In this document: piece after piece, positions 1-9,274 of the stretch
Layout: each line of letters starts with the position of its first letter
Numbering within the stretch: position 1 is the first letter of the stretch
Translations under genes and position numbers: made by a program
The notes under the pieces: generated by a model
The model's input: only the letters and a program-made list of their open reading frames with translations
The model's database searches: none
What the model was told of the DNA's origin: nothing
Source: Streptomyces sp. CB02366
GTDB taxonomy: Bacteria > Actinomycetota > Actinomycetes > Streptomycetales > Streptomycetaceae
Direction: 5' to 3'
Length of the DNA stretch: 64,000 nt
Assembly (NCBI RefSeq): GCF_001905905.1
Contig: NZ_LIVT01000002.1
Location: forward strand, 186,001 to 250,000

Positions 1-1425
1 CTCGTACGTGGAGCCGGCGACGTCGACGTGGACGCGCACGCCGCGCTTGGCCCGGACCGGCTCGATCGGGATGCGGGCGCTCAGCAGGGTGCCCGTGCCG
101 TCCTCGGCGGGCTCCCGGGCGAACTCTCCGACCGCCTTCGGGCGCGCGGCGTCCGCGGGCAGCTTGCGGGCACCGGCCTTGTCGGCGGTCTTCGGCATGG
201 CGCCCTGCGCGAGGACGACCACGGCCGACGACGTGTCGCCGACGACACCGAGTCGCAGTTCCAGGGCGAGGGTGAGCTGCTCGCCGCTCTGCTCCCACCG
301 CGCCGACTCCAGCGTGGTGCCGGACGCGAGTCTGCCCGCGACCGTCTCGCGGGCCTCGTACCAGCGCTCGTCCAGGCCGACCGCCGGATCCCGGAAGCCC
401 GGGTAGGCGGCGAAGGCCCTCCGACCCTCCAGCAGGAAGGGCGGGGGCCCGTGCTCGTCCTCCTCCGCGATGGCGCGGGTCAGCTCCTCGACCGCGCCGC
501 TGCGGGCGAGGCCGAAGCGCACCCGGCGCTTGACGCCGGTGCGGTCCCGCAGGCCGTCGGTGAAGTACGCGTCCACCAGCGCGCCGACGCCCTCGCACAC
601 CTCGCGGCGGGTGTCGGCGTCGAGCAGGGGGAAGTCCTCCTGCAGGAGCTTGGTCAGCTCCCAGTCGAAATGCCGCTTGAACACAGCGTCGCGCCGCGTA
701 CCGGCGGGGATCAGCGCGGCCGTGTGCTCCATGATCCGCTGGACGCAGCGGAGCCGGGCCAGGTGGTCCGCCCGGTAGGTGATGTTGCTGGCGTCGCCGC
801 GCTTGACCGCGTAGTAGCAGGTGTAGTCGGAGATCACGGAGATCTTCCGGGCCCGGACGCACGCCTCGATGGTGAACGGCTGGTCGCTGCCGACCGGCAT
901 GTCCTCGGGGAAGCGGAGCTTGTGCTTCTCCACCAGCTCCCGGCGGAACAGTTTGGTGTTGGCCAGCGTGAAGGGAAGCGCGGGGTCGTCGAGGGTGACG
1001 TCCCGGTTCCCGGTGTACAGCTTCTGGTGGACGTAGCGCCCGTTGGTGCCGACCATCTTGCCGATGACCACGTCGGACCCGTTGGCGTCGGCGCAGGCGA
1101 CCATCCGCTCCAGCGCCTCCTCGCCGAGGTGGTCGTCGGAGCCGATGAAGTAGACGTAACGGCCGGTCGCCAGCTCCAGCGCGCGGTTGCTGGGAGCGGC
1201 CGGACCGCCGGAGTTCGCCTGGTGAAGGACCTTGACCGTGCCGGGGTACAGCTCCGCGAACCGGTCCAGTTCCTTGCCGCTGTCGTCCGTGGACCCGTCG
1301 TCCACGGCGATGACCTCGAGCCGCTCCTTGCCGATGCTCTGCCCCACGAGCGAGTTCAGGCACTCGGTGAGATAGGGCATGGTGTTGTACACGGCGACGA
1401 CGACGGTGACCGCCGGCTCGGTCAA
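1..1425 (-). CDS. Family 2 glycosyltransferase, C-terminus cut by window edge
   Basis: The frame runs 475 codons to the left edge without a stop, so the C-terminus is missing. It starts at a TTG whose bases overlap the TGA of the preceding oxidoreductase gene (TTGA), with GGAGG 8 nt upstream. The N-terminal GT-A domain carries VTVVVAVYN at residues 7-14, VDDGSTD at 41-47 and a GSDD metal/nucleotide motif at 95-98, as in GT2 enzymes that move a sugar from a nucleotide-sugar to a cell-surface acceptor. Residues beyond about 250 form the long C-terminal region typical of Gram-positive wall-polymer GT2 proteins. No membrane segment is visible. Coupling to the two sugar-modifying genes suggests it transfers their product. 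The acceptor is unknown. GT2 membership is clear; the substrate is inference. Confidence 0.85.
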   Translation of the reverse strand, partial: MTEPAVTVVVAVYNTMPYLTECLNSLVGQSIGKERLEVIAVDDGSTDDSGKELDRFAELYPGTVKVLHQANSGGPAAPSNRALELATGRYVYFIGSDDHLGEEALERMVACADANGSDVVIGKMVGTNGRYVHQKLYTGNRDVTLDDPALPFTLANTKLFRRELVEKHKLRFPEDMPVGSDQPFTIEACVRARKISVISDYTCYYAVKRGDASNITYRADHLARLRCVQRIMEHTAALIPAGTRRDAVFKRHFDWELTKLLQEDFPLLDADTRREVCEGVGALVDAYFTDGLRDRTGVKRRVRFGLARSGAVEELTRAIAEEDEHGPPPFLLEGRRAFAAYPGFRDPAVGLDERWYEARETVAGRLASGTTLESARWEQSGEQLTLALELRLGVVGDTSSAVVVLAQGAMPKTADKAGARKLPADAARPKAVGEFAREPAEDGTGTLLSARIPIEPVRAKRGVRVHVDVAGSTYE

Positions 1426-2447
1426 CTGGCCACCTCCGCGGCGAGGAGGTCCTCGTCCTGCAACGGGACCGAGAGTCCGGTGGACGCCGAACGCAGCACC
1501 GCCGCCGCCACCTCGACGGTGCGCAGCCCCTGCCGCAGGGTGCAGATGTCGGCGGGCAGGCCCCGTACCGCGTCGCGGAACAGTTCGTGCTCGACGAGCA
1601 GCGGCTCGCGCTTGGGAATGGCGTAGCGGACCATGTCGCCCTCGGAGACCCCGCGGAAGGCGCGCAGCGCCTCCCATTCGGTGGTGACCGCGGCGTTGGA
1701 GTGGAAGGTGAGGTCGGCGGTGAGGGTGTCGGCGATGAAGCAGCCGCGCTCGCCGGTGACCGAGGTGAACCGCTCCTTGAGCGGGCTCAGCCAGTTGACC
1801 AGGTGGTTGACCATGGTGCCGTCGGAGAGCTGGCCCACCGCGGAGACCATGTCCTCGTGCGGGCGGCCCGACTTGGAGACGGTGTGCGCGGCGATCGAGG
1901 TGTACGCCTGGCCGGTGACCCAGCCCGTCAGGTCGATGTCGTGCGTGGCGAGGTCCTTGACCACGCCGACGTCCGCGATCCGGTGCGGGAAGGGGCCCTG
2001 GCGGCGGGTGACGACCTGGTAGACGTCGCCCAGCTCGCCGGCCTCCAGGCGGGCGCGGAGCGAGAGGAGGGCCGGGTTGCAGCGCTCGATGTGGCCGACG
2101 CCGGCCACCAGGCCGCGCGACTCGAAGGCGTCGACGAGGCGGCGGGCGCCCTCGACGGTGTCCGCGAGCGGCTTCTCGATCAGGGCGCAGATCCCGGCGT
2201 CGGCGAGCTGGAGGCCGACCTCCTCGTGCAGCGCGGTCGGGCAGGCGACGACGGCGTAGTCGATGCCGAGGGCGATCAGCTCCTCGACGGTGGACAGGAC
2301 GGGGGCGCCCTGGGCCCAGCCGTTCTTGTCGCCCATCGGGTCGACGACGCCGACCAGCTCGACGCCCTCCAGGCCGGCGAGGACCCGGGCGTGGTGGCGG
2401 CCCATGGAACCGAGGCCGACGAGACCGGCTTTCAGTACGGCGCTCAC
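1422..2447 (-). CDS. Gfo/Idh/MocA-family NAD(P)-dependent sugar oxidoreductase
   Basis: A 341-residue protein with an N-terminal Rossmann fold: G11-x-G13-xx-G16 opens the dinucleotide-binding loop, and E91-K92-P93 is the family's catalytic EKP motif. The C-terminal half is the usual alpha/beta substrate-binding domain. It starts at GTG, overlapping the aminotransferase stop by 4 nt (GTGA), and its own stop overlaps the glycosyltransferase start. Family members paired with a DegT-type aminotransferase (WlbA/WbpB with WlbC/WbpE, or GnnA with GnnB) oxidise C3 of a UDP-N-acetylglucosamine-type sugar so that an amino group can be added. The pairing makes that the best guess; the exact sugar cannot be read from sequence. 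Confidence 0.88.
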   Translation of the reverse strand: MSAVLKAGLVGLGSMGRHHARVLAGLEGVELVGVVDPMGDKNGWAQGAPVLSTVEELIALGIDYAVVACPTALHEEVGLQLADAGICALIEKPLADTVEGARRLVDAFESRGLVAGVGHIERCNPALLSLRARLEAGELGDVYQVVTRRQGPFPHRIADVGVVKDLATHDIDLTGWVTGQAYTSIAAHTVSKSGRPHEDMVSAVGQLSDGTMVNHLVNWLSPLKERFTSVTGERGCFIADTLTADLTFHSNAAVTTEWEALRAFRGVSEGDMVRYAIPKREPLLVEHELFRDAVRGLPADICTLRQGLRTVEVAAAVLRSASTGLSVPLQDEDLLAAEVAS

Positions 2448-3562
2448 AGGCTCTCCCCCAGGGAGTTCACGGCGGTCACGATGCGCGCCAGGTCGCCCTC
2501 GGTGAGCGAGGGGTGGACGGGCAGCGAGACGACCTCGGCGGCGGCCTTCTCGGTCTCGGGCAGGTCCCAGGTGCGGCCCGCCTTCTGGTCCGGCTCCCAG
2601 TAGGGCTTGAGCCGGTGGATCGGCGTCGGGTAGTAGACCGCGTTGCCGACGCCCGCCTCGGTGAGCCGGGCCATCGCGGCGTCCCGGTCACCCTGGATGC
2701 GCACGGTGTACTGGTGGTAGATGTGCCGGGCGCCCTCGGCCACCGGCGGCGTGATGACGTTCGGCGCGGTGATGTGGGCGTCGAGGTACGCGGCGTTGGC
2801 GCGGCGCTGCTCGGTCCAGCCCTCCAGCTTGGCGAGCTGTACGCGGCCGACGGCGGCGGACACGTCGGTCATCCGCATGTTGGCGCCGACGATCTCGTTG
2901 GCGTACCGCTGCTCCATGCCCTGGTTGCGCAGCAGGCGCAGGGTGCGGGCCAGTTCGGCGTCGGCCGTGCTGACCATGCCGCCCTCGAGCGAGTGCATGT
3001 TCTTGGTCGGGTAGAAGCTGAAGGTGCCGCCCGCGCCGAAGGCGCCGACCGGGGTGCCGTTCAGCGCGGCGGCGTGGGCCTGGCAGGCGTCCTCGACGAC
3101 GGCGAGCTTGTGCTTCTCCGCGATGGGCATGAGCTTGTCCATCGCGGCGGGGTGGCCGTAGAGGTGGACGGGCATGATCGCGGCGGTGCGCGGCGTGATC
3201 GCGGCTTCGACCGCCGCCGGGTCGAGGCCGAAGCTGCCCGGCTCGATGTCGGCGAACACGACGTCGGCGCCGACGAGGCGGACCGCGTTCGCGGAGGCGG
3301 CGAAGGAGAAGGAGGGGACGATCACCTCGTCGCCCGGACCGATGCCCAGGGCGAGAAGGAGCAGGTGGAGGGCCGAGGTGCCCGAGTTGACGGCGACGCA
3401 GTGCCGGCCGTCGACCAGGCGCGAGAAGCCCTCCTCGAAAGCCGCGACCTCGGGGCCCTGCACGACGCGGCCGCTGCGCAGCACGCGCACCGCGGCCTCG
3501 ATCTCGTCTTCCCCGATGACCGGACGGGCAGCAGGGATCGGCTGCTCGTTGATGCTCGTCAT
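2444..3562 (-). CDS. DegT/DnrJ/EryC1-family PLP sugar aminotransferase
   Basis: A 372-residue aspartate-aminotransferase-fold enzyme. The Schiff-base lysine is K187 in SFYPTKNM, with VVEDACQAH (155-163) as the PLP-ring and phosphate region, and NSGTSALHL at 59-67. It should transaminate a keto-sugar nucleotide, using glutamate. The ATG at 3562 is chosen over an in-frame start 8 codons earlier because AAGGAGG lies 6 nt upstream. It is first in a three-gene operon followed by the Gfo/Idh oxidoreductase (GTGA overlap) and the GT2 gene. The oxidase-aminase pair points to a 3-amino-3-deoxy sugar (compare GnnA/GnnB and WlbA/WlbC). Family assignment is firm; the product is inferred. Confidence 0.9.
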   Translation of the reverse strand: MTSINEQPIPAARPVIGEDEIEAAVRVLRSGRVVQGPEVAAFEEGFSRLVDGRHCVAVNSGTSALHLLLLALGIGPGDEVIVPSFSFAASANAVRLVGADVVFADIEPGSFGLDPAAVEAAITPRTAAIMPVHLYGHPAAMDKLMPIAEKHKLAVVEDACQAHAAALNGTPVGAFGAGGTFSFYPTKNMHSLEGGMVSTADAELARTLRLLRNQGMEQRYANEIVGANMRMTDVSAAVGRVQLAKLEGWTEQRRANAAYLDAHITAPNVITPPVAEGARHIYHQYTVRIQGDRDAAMARLTEAGVGNAVYYPTPIHRLKPYWEPDQKAGRTWDLPETEKAAAEVVSLPVHPSLTEGDLARIVTAVNSLGESL

Positions 3563-3893
3563 GGACGTCCTCCTTGAACACCGCAAGAGCTCGTTACCAG
3601 GCAGAGCTTTGAGGTGCGGGACGTCTTACCGAGGTCGCGCGAAACCCCACCGGCGCGATGCCGACGCCCTGCCGAGGAATGGCGGCCCGGTCGTGTCACC
3701 GGGCCTGTCACCAACCGTAGTTCCCGTGGAGCACATCCACCGGCATGGCAACCGCCGTCACATTATCAGGGATTTCTCGACCCATTTCGGGCCGGTTAAC
3801 CAACGCTTGCATCAGTTCCGAAACAAAACAGGCGTCCCGCCCCCATGTGCTCGGAGCGGGACGCCTGAAAACGAACAACCGGTCACGGATGTG
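3563..3893. other. Intergenic region: rne terminator and amino-sugar operon promoter region
   Basis: About 330 bases with no gene. The right end carries the strong hairpin that ends the RNase E transcript (listed separately). The left part should contain the promoter of the minus-strand aminotransferase operon. A GATAAT hexamer on the minus strand (3767-3762) resembles a -10 box, but no convincing -35 is present. The stretch around 3740-3830 is noticeably less GC-rich than the flanking genes. Confidence 0.5.
3829..3867 (-). terminator. Rho-independent-type terminator of rne
   Basis: A perfect 12-bp inverted repeat (3829-3840 with 3856-3867) with a 15-nt loop. On the minus strand it is followed by TTTTGTTT, so it lies just after the RNase E stop as a classic intrinsic terminator. 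It separates rne from the downstream aminotransferase operon. Confidence 0.85.
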
Positions 3894-6800
3894 TCAGCCG
3901 GCCGACGACTCGCCCTCCCCGGAAGACGCGGGAGCCGTCACGGACGGCGACGACTGCTGCTCGGCGGCGACGGTCTTCTTCGTCGTCTTCTTCGCGGCGG
4001 TCTTCGTCGTCGTCTTCTTGGCGGTGGTCTTCTTGGCCGCCGTCTTCTTGGCCGCCGCCTTCTTGGCCGGGGCCTTCTTGGCGGCCGTCTTGCGGGCCGC
4101 CTTCTTCGCCGGGGCGGCTTCCTCGGATTCGGACTCCGCCGTTCCGCTTCCCGGCGTTCCCTCGGAGACCGGGACCTCGGAAACCGGGGCTCCGGAAGCC
4201 GGGGCCTTCGCCTCGGAGGCCGAGTCGACCACGACGATCGCCGCGTCGGCCGATCCGGTGGGCGAACCCGCCGGAGCGGTGACCTTGCGGGTCACCCGGC
4301 GCCGGGCACGCGGCGGGGCGGCCACGGGGGCCTCGGCCTCGGGGGCCTCCTCCGCCGGAGCCTCGGATGCCTCCGGAGCCTCGGACGCGGCCGGTGCGTC
4401 GGACGCCGTCGGAGCCGGAACCTCGGCGGCCGGCGGCTCGACCACCGGGTCCTCGACCGCGACCGGGTCCGCAGCGGGCTCGGCCGGCTGAAGCGGCTCC
4501 GCCGCCTCGGCCTGCTTCGGCGCGCCCGCCGGGGCGGTCGCCTTGCGGGTGGCCCGCCGACGCGTACGGCCCTGGGGCGCGGCCTCGGCCGGGACCTCGG
4601 CAGCGGGCGCTTCCGCGGCCGGGGTCTCGGCCACGGGGGCTTCGACGGCCGGAGCCTCGGCGGGCGTGTCGCGGACCGGCTCGGTGGCGGGGGCCTCGGC
4701 AGCCGCCTCGGCCTTCGGGGCGCCGACCGGGGCGGACGCCCTGCGGGAGGCACGGCGGCGGCCACGGCCGCGCGTGGCGGCCGCCTCCGCCTCGGCGGGG
4801 CTGCCGTAGAACTCGTCGTCCTCCCCGACCGCGGGCTCCACGGCCACCGGGGCGGCGACCTCGGCGGCCAGCTCGGCCTCCGTCTCGGTCTCCACGGGCT
4901 CGGCGGACGCGTGGTCCTCGGCGCCGTGGTCGTGACCGTGCTCGTGGTCCTGGCCCGCACCACCGCGGCGCTTCTTGGACTTCTTGCCGCCGCCACCGCC
5001 GCCGACGGACGTCGGCTGCTCCATGTGGACGATGACACCGCGCCCGTTGCAGTGGACGCAGGTCTCGGAGAAGGACTCCAGGAGCCCCTGGCCCACCCGC
5101 TTGCGGGTCATCTGGACCAGGCCGAGCGAGGTGACCTCGGCGACCTGGTGCTTGGTGCGGTCACGGCCCAGGCACTCCAGGAGCCGGCGCAGGACCAGGT
5201 CCCGGTTGGACTCCAGCACCATGTCGATGAAGTCGACGACGACGATGCCGCCGAGGTCGCGCAGCCGCAGCTGGCGCACGATCTCCTCGGCCGCCTCCAG
5301 GTTGTTCCTGGTGACGGTCTCCTCCAGGTTGCCGCCCTGGCCGGTGAACTTGCCGGTGTTGACGTCGACGACGACCATCGCCTCGGTCTTGTCGATCACC
5401 AGCGAACCGCCGCTGGGCAGGTAGACCTTGCGGTCCAGCGCCTTCATCAGCTGCTCGTCGATGCGGTACGTCGCGAAGACGTCGACCTCGGAGGTCCAGC
5501 GGGAGAGCCGATCGGTGAGGTCGGGCGCGACGTGCGAGACGTACCCGTGAATGGTCTCCCATGCCTCGTCGCCGCTGACGATGACCTTGGAGAAGTCCTC
5601 GTTGAAGATGTCGCGGACCACCCGGACGGTCATGTCCGGCTCGCCGTAGAGCAGCGTGGGTGCGTTGGAGGAGCTGGTGCCCTTGGCCTTCTTCTGGATC
5701 TCCTCCCACTGCTGCTGGAGCCGCTCGACGTCACGGCGCAGCTCGTCCTCGCTCGCGCCCTCGGCGGCGGTGCGCACGATGACGCCCGCGTCCTCGGGAA
5801 CGATCTTCTTGAGGATCGTCTTCAGGCGGGAGCGCTCGGTGTCGGGCAGCTTGCGGCTGATCCCGGTCATCGAGCCTTCGGGCACGTACACCAGGTAGCG
5901 GCCGGGCAGCGAGACCTGGCTGGTCAGCCGCGCGCCCTTGTGGCCGATCGGGTCCTTGGTGACCTGGACCAGGACCGACTGGCCGGACTTGAGGGCGGTC
6001 TCGATGCGGCGCGGCCCGTGGGCCATGCCGAGCGCCTCGAAGTTGACCTCCCCGGCGTACAGGACGGCGTTGCGGCCCTTGCCGATGTCGACGAAGGCGG
6101 CCTCCATGGACGGCAGCACGTTCTGGACCTTGCCCAGGTAGACGTTGCCGACGTAGCTGGTGGACTGCTCCTTGTTGACGTAGTGCTCGACGAGCACGTT
6201 GTCCTCGAGGACGCCGATCTGGGTGCGCTCGCCGTTCTGGCGGACGACCATCACCCGCTCGACGGCCTCGCGGCGGGCGAGGAACTCCGCCTCGGTGATG
6301 ATCGGAACCCGGCGGCGGCCCTGCTCGCGGCCCTCGCGGCGGCGCTGCTTCTTGGCCTCCATCCGGGTCGAGCCCTTGATGGACTGGACCTCGTCGAAGC
6401 CGGTGCCCGGCTCGCGCTCCTCCTTCTTGCGGGGCTCGCGGACCTTGACGACCGTGCGCTCCGGGTCGTCGGCGGTGCCGTGCTCGGCGTCGGCGACGGC
6501 GTCACCGCTGCGGCGGCGGCGACGGCGGCGACGGCGGGAGCTGCTGCTCGAACCGGAGGCCGAGGAGTCGTCGTCCTCGTCGTCCTCGTCGGCGGCCTCC
6601 TGGGTCCGGCCGCGGCCCCCGTCCTGCTCGTCCTCGGAGCGGGGCTCCTCGGCGCGGGGCTCGGCGGGCGCGTCGTCGGTGTGCTGCTCGTCGTCCAGGT
6701 CGTGGGCCTCACCGCGACGGCGGCGGCGGCCGCCCCGGCGACGGCGGCGCGAGGGGCGGTCGCCGTACTCGTCGGCGTCGTCGCCTTCGTGCTCCTCCGG

Positions 6801-8222
6801 CTCGGCCTCGGGGGCCTCGTCGGCGGGCGCCTCCACCGCAGCGGCGGGCTCGGCGGCCTGCTCGGCGGCGTCGGACTCGCCGCGGCGGCGGCGACGGCGG
6901 CGCGAGCCGCCCTGCGGCGCGGGCGCGGCGCTCTGCGCGGGCTCGACCGCGGGCTGTGCCTCGACCTCGTCGGCCTCGTCGGCCTCGTCGTACGCGGAGC
7001 CGGCGGCGGCAGCCGCGGCGGCGGCCGTCTCGGGGGTCTGGAACATCGGCTCGGCGAAGACCGGGGCCTGGAAGACGGCGACGGCGGGGCGCGTCGCCCG
7101 TCGGCTCTTCCGGGTCGGCTCCTCGGTCTTCGCGGTGAACTCGGGGCTGCCGGCGGTGGCGGTGGCCCGGCGACGGCGGCGTCCGCGCGGGGCGGCCTCC
7201 TCGACCTCGTCCACCTCGGCGGCGAGCTCCTCGGCGACGGCGGCGGGCAGGCTCTCGCCGGACTCGGCGGGCTCCTCCGCGACGGCGGCGGACTCGGCGG
7301 GCTCGGTCGGCTGCGGCGGACCGGCGGGCGCGGAGGCCTTGCGGGACGTCCTGCGGCGGGCGCGCGGGGCCGGGGCCTCTTCGGCGGTCTCGGCTTCGAG
7401 CGCCTCGGGCTCGGCGGCCTCGGCCTCGGCGGCCGGCTGCGGCTCGCTCACGGGCGCGGCGGCCTGCGGGGCGCCGGCCGGGGCGGAGGCGCGGCGGCGG
7501 GTACGGCCACGCGGGGCGGCCGGCTCGGCGGCGGGCGCGGCCTCCGCGACGGCGGGCTCGGGCTCGGCGGCCGGGGCGGCCTCCGCGACGGTGGGCTCCA
7601 CCACGACGGCGGCCTCGGCGGACTGCGGAGCGCCGGCCGGGGAGGTGGCCTTGCGGGAGGCGCGGCGGCGGCGGGGCGCCGGGGCCTCGTCGGGGATCTC
7701 CACGGCGGCCACGGCCTCTTCCTCGGGGTCGGGCGCGGCGGCGTCCTCGGCCAGCGCCTCGACGGTCTCGGCGGCCTCCGGCGGACCGGCCGGAGCCGTC
7801 GCCTTGCGGACCGCACGGCGGCGGGTGCGCGGCGCGGGCGCGGCAGGCTCCTCGTCGGCGGCGGGCCGCACGGGGGCCTCCGCGGCGGGTGCGGGCTCGG
7901 CGGCCGCCGCGGGCGCCGGCTCGACGGGCTCCGCCTGCTGCGGGGCGCCGGCGGGGGCGGTGGACTTGCGCACGGCACGGCGGCGGGCGCGGGCGGGCGC
8001 GGCGGTTTCGGTGACCGTCTCCCCGGGCGTGTCGTCGGCTGCCGGGGCGGCGGTCTCAGCGGCCGGTATGGCCGGCGTGACGTCCTCGGCGGCGGGCGCG
8101 GCGCCGCCGGGCGGGCCGGCCGGGCGGGAGGCGGCGCGGCGCCTGCGGCGCGGCGGCAGCTTGTCGCCGGGGGTGTTCTCTTCGTTGTTCCCGGTCGTGC
8201 CGGGTTCGTTCGGCTGAGGCAT
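3894..8222 (-). CDS. rne: Ribonuclease E/G with long repetitive N- and C-terminal tails
   Basis: A 1442-residue endoribonuclease for single-stranded AU-rich RNA (rRNA/tRNA processing, mRNA decay). The S1 and catalytic core spans about 640-1065. The two magnesium aspartates align with E. coli D303/D346 as D953 (DVNTGKF) and D997 (VDFIDM), and the zinc-link CxxC is C1055/C1058. Outside the core it is low-complexity: an acidic Ala/Glu/Pro-rich N-terminal region and a C-terminal tail, each carrying copies of an RRRAxRKxTAPAGxP motif (about seven before and three after the core), plus RRRRRRR clusters. The last 60 residues are a histone-H1-like KKTAAKK tail. Such basic tails in streptomycete RNase ES are thought to hold degradosome partners or RNA. 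The ATG at 8222 is the only reasonable start. Confidence 0.95.
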   Translation of the reverse strand: MPQPNEPGTTGNNEENTPGDKLPPRRRRRAASRPAGPPGGAAPAAEDVTPAIPAAETAAPAADDTPGETVTETAAPARARRRAVRKSTAPAGAPQQAEPVEPAPAAAAEPAPAAEAPVRPAADEEPAAPAPRTRRRAVRKATAPAGPPEAAETVEALAEDAAAPDPEEEAVAAVEIPDEAPAPRRRRASRKATSPAGAPQSAEAAVVVEPTVAEAAPAAEPEPAVAEAAPAAEPAAPRGRTRRRASAPAGAPQAAAPVSEPQPAAEAEAAEPEALEAETAEEAPAPRARRRTSRKASAPAGPPQPTEPAESAAVAEEPAESGESLPAAVAEELAAEVDEVEEAAPRGRRRRRATATAGSPEFTAKTEEPTRKSRRATRPAVAVFQAPVFAEPMFQTPETAAAAAAAAGSAYDEADEADEVEAQPAVEPAQSAAPAPQGGSRRRRRRRGESDAAEQAAEPAAAVEAPADEAPEAEPEEHEGDDADEYGDRPSRRRRRGGRRRRRGEAHDLDDEQHTDDAPAEPRAEEPRSEDEQDGGRGRTQEAADEDDEDDDSSASGSSSSSRRRRRRRRRSGDAVADAEHGTADDPERTVVKVREPRKKEEREPGTGFDEVQSIKGSTRMEAKKQRRREGREQGRRRVPIITEAEFLARREAVERVMVVRQNGERTQIGVLEDNVLVEHYVNKEQSTSYVGNVYLGKVQNVLPSMEAAFVDIGKGRNAVLYAGEVNFEALGMAHGPRRIETALKSGQSVLVQVTKDPIGHKGARLTSQVSLPGRYLVYVPEGSMTGISRKLPDTERSRLKTILKKIVPEDAGVIVRTAAEGASEDELRRDVERLQQQWEEIQKKAKGTSSSNAPTLLYGEPDMTVRVVRDIFNEDFSKVIVSGDEAWETIHGYVSHVAPDLTDRLSRWTSEVDVFATYRIDEQLMKALDRKVYLPSGGSLVIDKTEAMVVVDVNTGKFTGQGGNLEETVTRNNLEAAEEIVRQLRLRDLGGIVVVDFIDMVLESNRDLVLRRLLECLGRDRTKHQVAEVTSLGLVQMTRKRVGQGLLESFSETCVHCNGRGVIVHMEQPTSVGGGGGGKKSKKRRGGAGQDHEHGHDHGAEDHASAEPVETETEAELAAEVAAPVAVEPAVGEDDEFYGSPAEAEAAATRGRGRRRASRRASAPVGAPKAEAAAEAPATEPVRDTPAEAPAVEAPVAETPAAEAPAAEVPAEAAPQGRTRRRATRKATAPAGAPKQAEAAEPLQPAEPAADPVAVEDPVVEPPAAEVPAPTASDAPAASEAPEASEAPAEEAPEAEAPVAAPPRARRRVTRKVTAPAGSPTGSADAAIVVVDSASEAKAPASGAPVSEVPVSEGTPGSGTAESESEEAAPAKKAARKTAAKKAPAKKAAAKKTAAKKTTAKKTTTKTAAKKTTKKTVAAEQQSSPSVTAPASSGEGESSAG

Positions 8223-8449
8223 GCGGGCGTTTCTCCCGTCGTGCTCCCGGGCGCCGCGTCGGATTCCGGTCCGGCCGGTCCGCAGTGGTGCGATACCGCC
8301 GTCCGGGGCGCGGGCGCCGCACGGGAGCTGATGTCTGGCTCGCCGGTTCCGTATGCGGTGTGCGTACGGCCTGGCGAAAGTCTTGTGGGTCAGTGCGCGG
8401 CCCGACCCAGGTGGCTCCCGAGTCGGAGGGCTGCGCTACGACGACCGCC
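8223..8449. other. rne upstream region and untranslated leader
   Basis: 227 bases between the DUF2344-protein stop and the rne start, both on the minus strand. No gene is seen. The rne promoter and 5' leader should be here. The stretch has several partial GC-rich inverted repeats but nothing that can be called a defined element. Confidence 0.35.
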
Positions 8450-9232
8450 TTACGCGGAACCTGCACCTTCCGGCGCCGTCGCGACGGCTGCCCCGGCGAC
8501 CGCGGGATATGCGGTCGGGGCGGCCTCGCGGTCGGGCGCGAGCGGGTCGGTCACCGTGCCGGACTCCTCGTCGAAGAGCCCCTGCGCCAGCCTGGTCACC
8601 GCGGCGGGGACAGGCGGCGCCAGGTCGGCCACAGCTCGGAGACCGGACAGGACGTCGTCGGGTCGCACGGCAGGTGTCACGTGCCGCACAACCAGGCGCA
8701 GTATCGCACAGGGCCGCTCGCCCGGCCTATCGGCCGGAGCGTCCACGACCCGCAGGTCGGCGACGGCCGCGCGGGCGTCGAAGGTCCGGATGCCGTTCTT
8801 CGCCTTGCGCTGGACCTCGACGCTCCCGGCGGCGTTGAAGGCGGCCACCGCGGGGCGGGCGTCCTCGGCGTCGACGCCGTCGAGGCGCATCTCCCAGACG
8901 GAGGCGGTGAGCCGTTCGGCCAGGCCGGATGTCCGGGCCTCCACCGCGTCGACGATGTCGAGGCCGGTGGGCATCGAGGCGTCGAGCATGGCGCGCAGGG
9001 TGTCGGGGTCACGCGCCTCGGTGAGGGCGATCTCCAGGAACTCGGCCTCGCTGCCCGTGCCGGTGGGTGCGGCGTTGGCGTAGGAGACCTTGGGGTGCGG
9101 GGTGAAGCCCGCGGAGTACGCCATCGGCACCTCGGAGCGGCGCAGTGCCCGCTCGAAGGCCCGCTGGAAGTCTCGGTGACTGGTGAACCGGAGGCGGCCG
9201 CGCTTCGTGTAGCGCAAGCGGATGCGCTGCAC
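8450..9232 (-). CDS. TIGR03936/DUF2344 radical-SAM-associated protein
   Basis: Matches the DUF2344 family, which sits next to, or is fused to, B12-binding-type radical SAM proteins (TIGR03960). The hallmark is an N-terminal RIRLRYTKRGRLRF/TSHRDFQRAFERALRR stretch followed by GFTPHPKVSYANAAPTG. The family is of unknown function, with an RNA-modification or methyltransferase-partner role suggested. The GTG at 9232 (260 aa) begins right at the conserved domain but has no ribosome binding site. A CTG at 9274, preceded by GAGGAGAA at good spacing, would add 14 residues and may be the true start. The same frame is open far upstream (see the frameshifted gene). Its partner radical SAM gene lies at 10113-12041. 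Confidence 0.8.
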   Translation of the reverse strand: MQRIRLRYTKRGRLRFTSHRDFQRAFERALRRSEVPMAYSAGFTPHPKVSYANAAPTGTGSEAEFLEIALTEARDPDTLRAMLDASMPTGLDIVDAVEARTSGLAERLTASVWEMRLDGVDAEDARPAVAAFNAAGSVEVQRKAKNGIRTFDARAAVADLRVVDAPADRPGERPCAILRLVVRHVTPAVRPDDVLSGLRAVADLAPPVPAAVTRLAQGLFDEESGTVTDPLAPDREAAPTAYPAVAGAAVATAPEGAGSA

Positions 9233-9274
9233 TGCCGGTGCGGGCGGCGGGCCTTCGGGCTGTCGCTTGCCCAG

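Noticed and set aside
3174..9083. A 1969-codon open frame on the plus strand opposite rne
   Set aside because: It is antisense to RNase E, whose alanine/arginine/glutamate-rich, GC-biased codons remove stops on the other strand. It has no homology or ribosome binding site.
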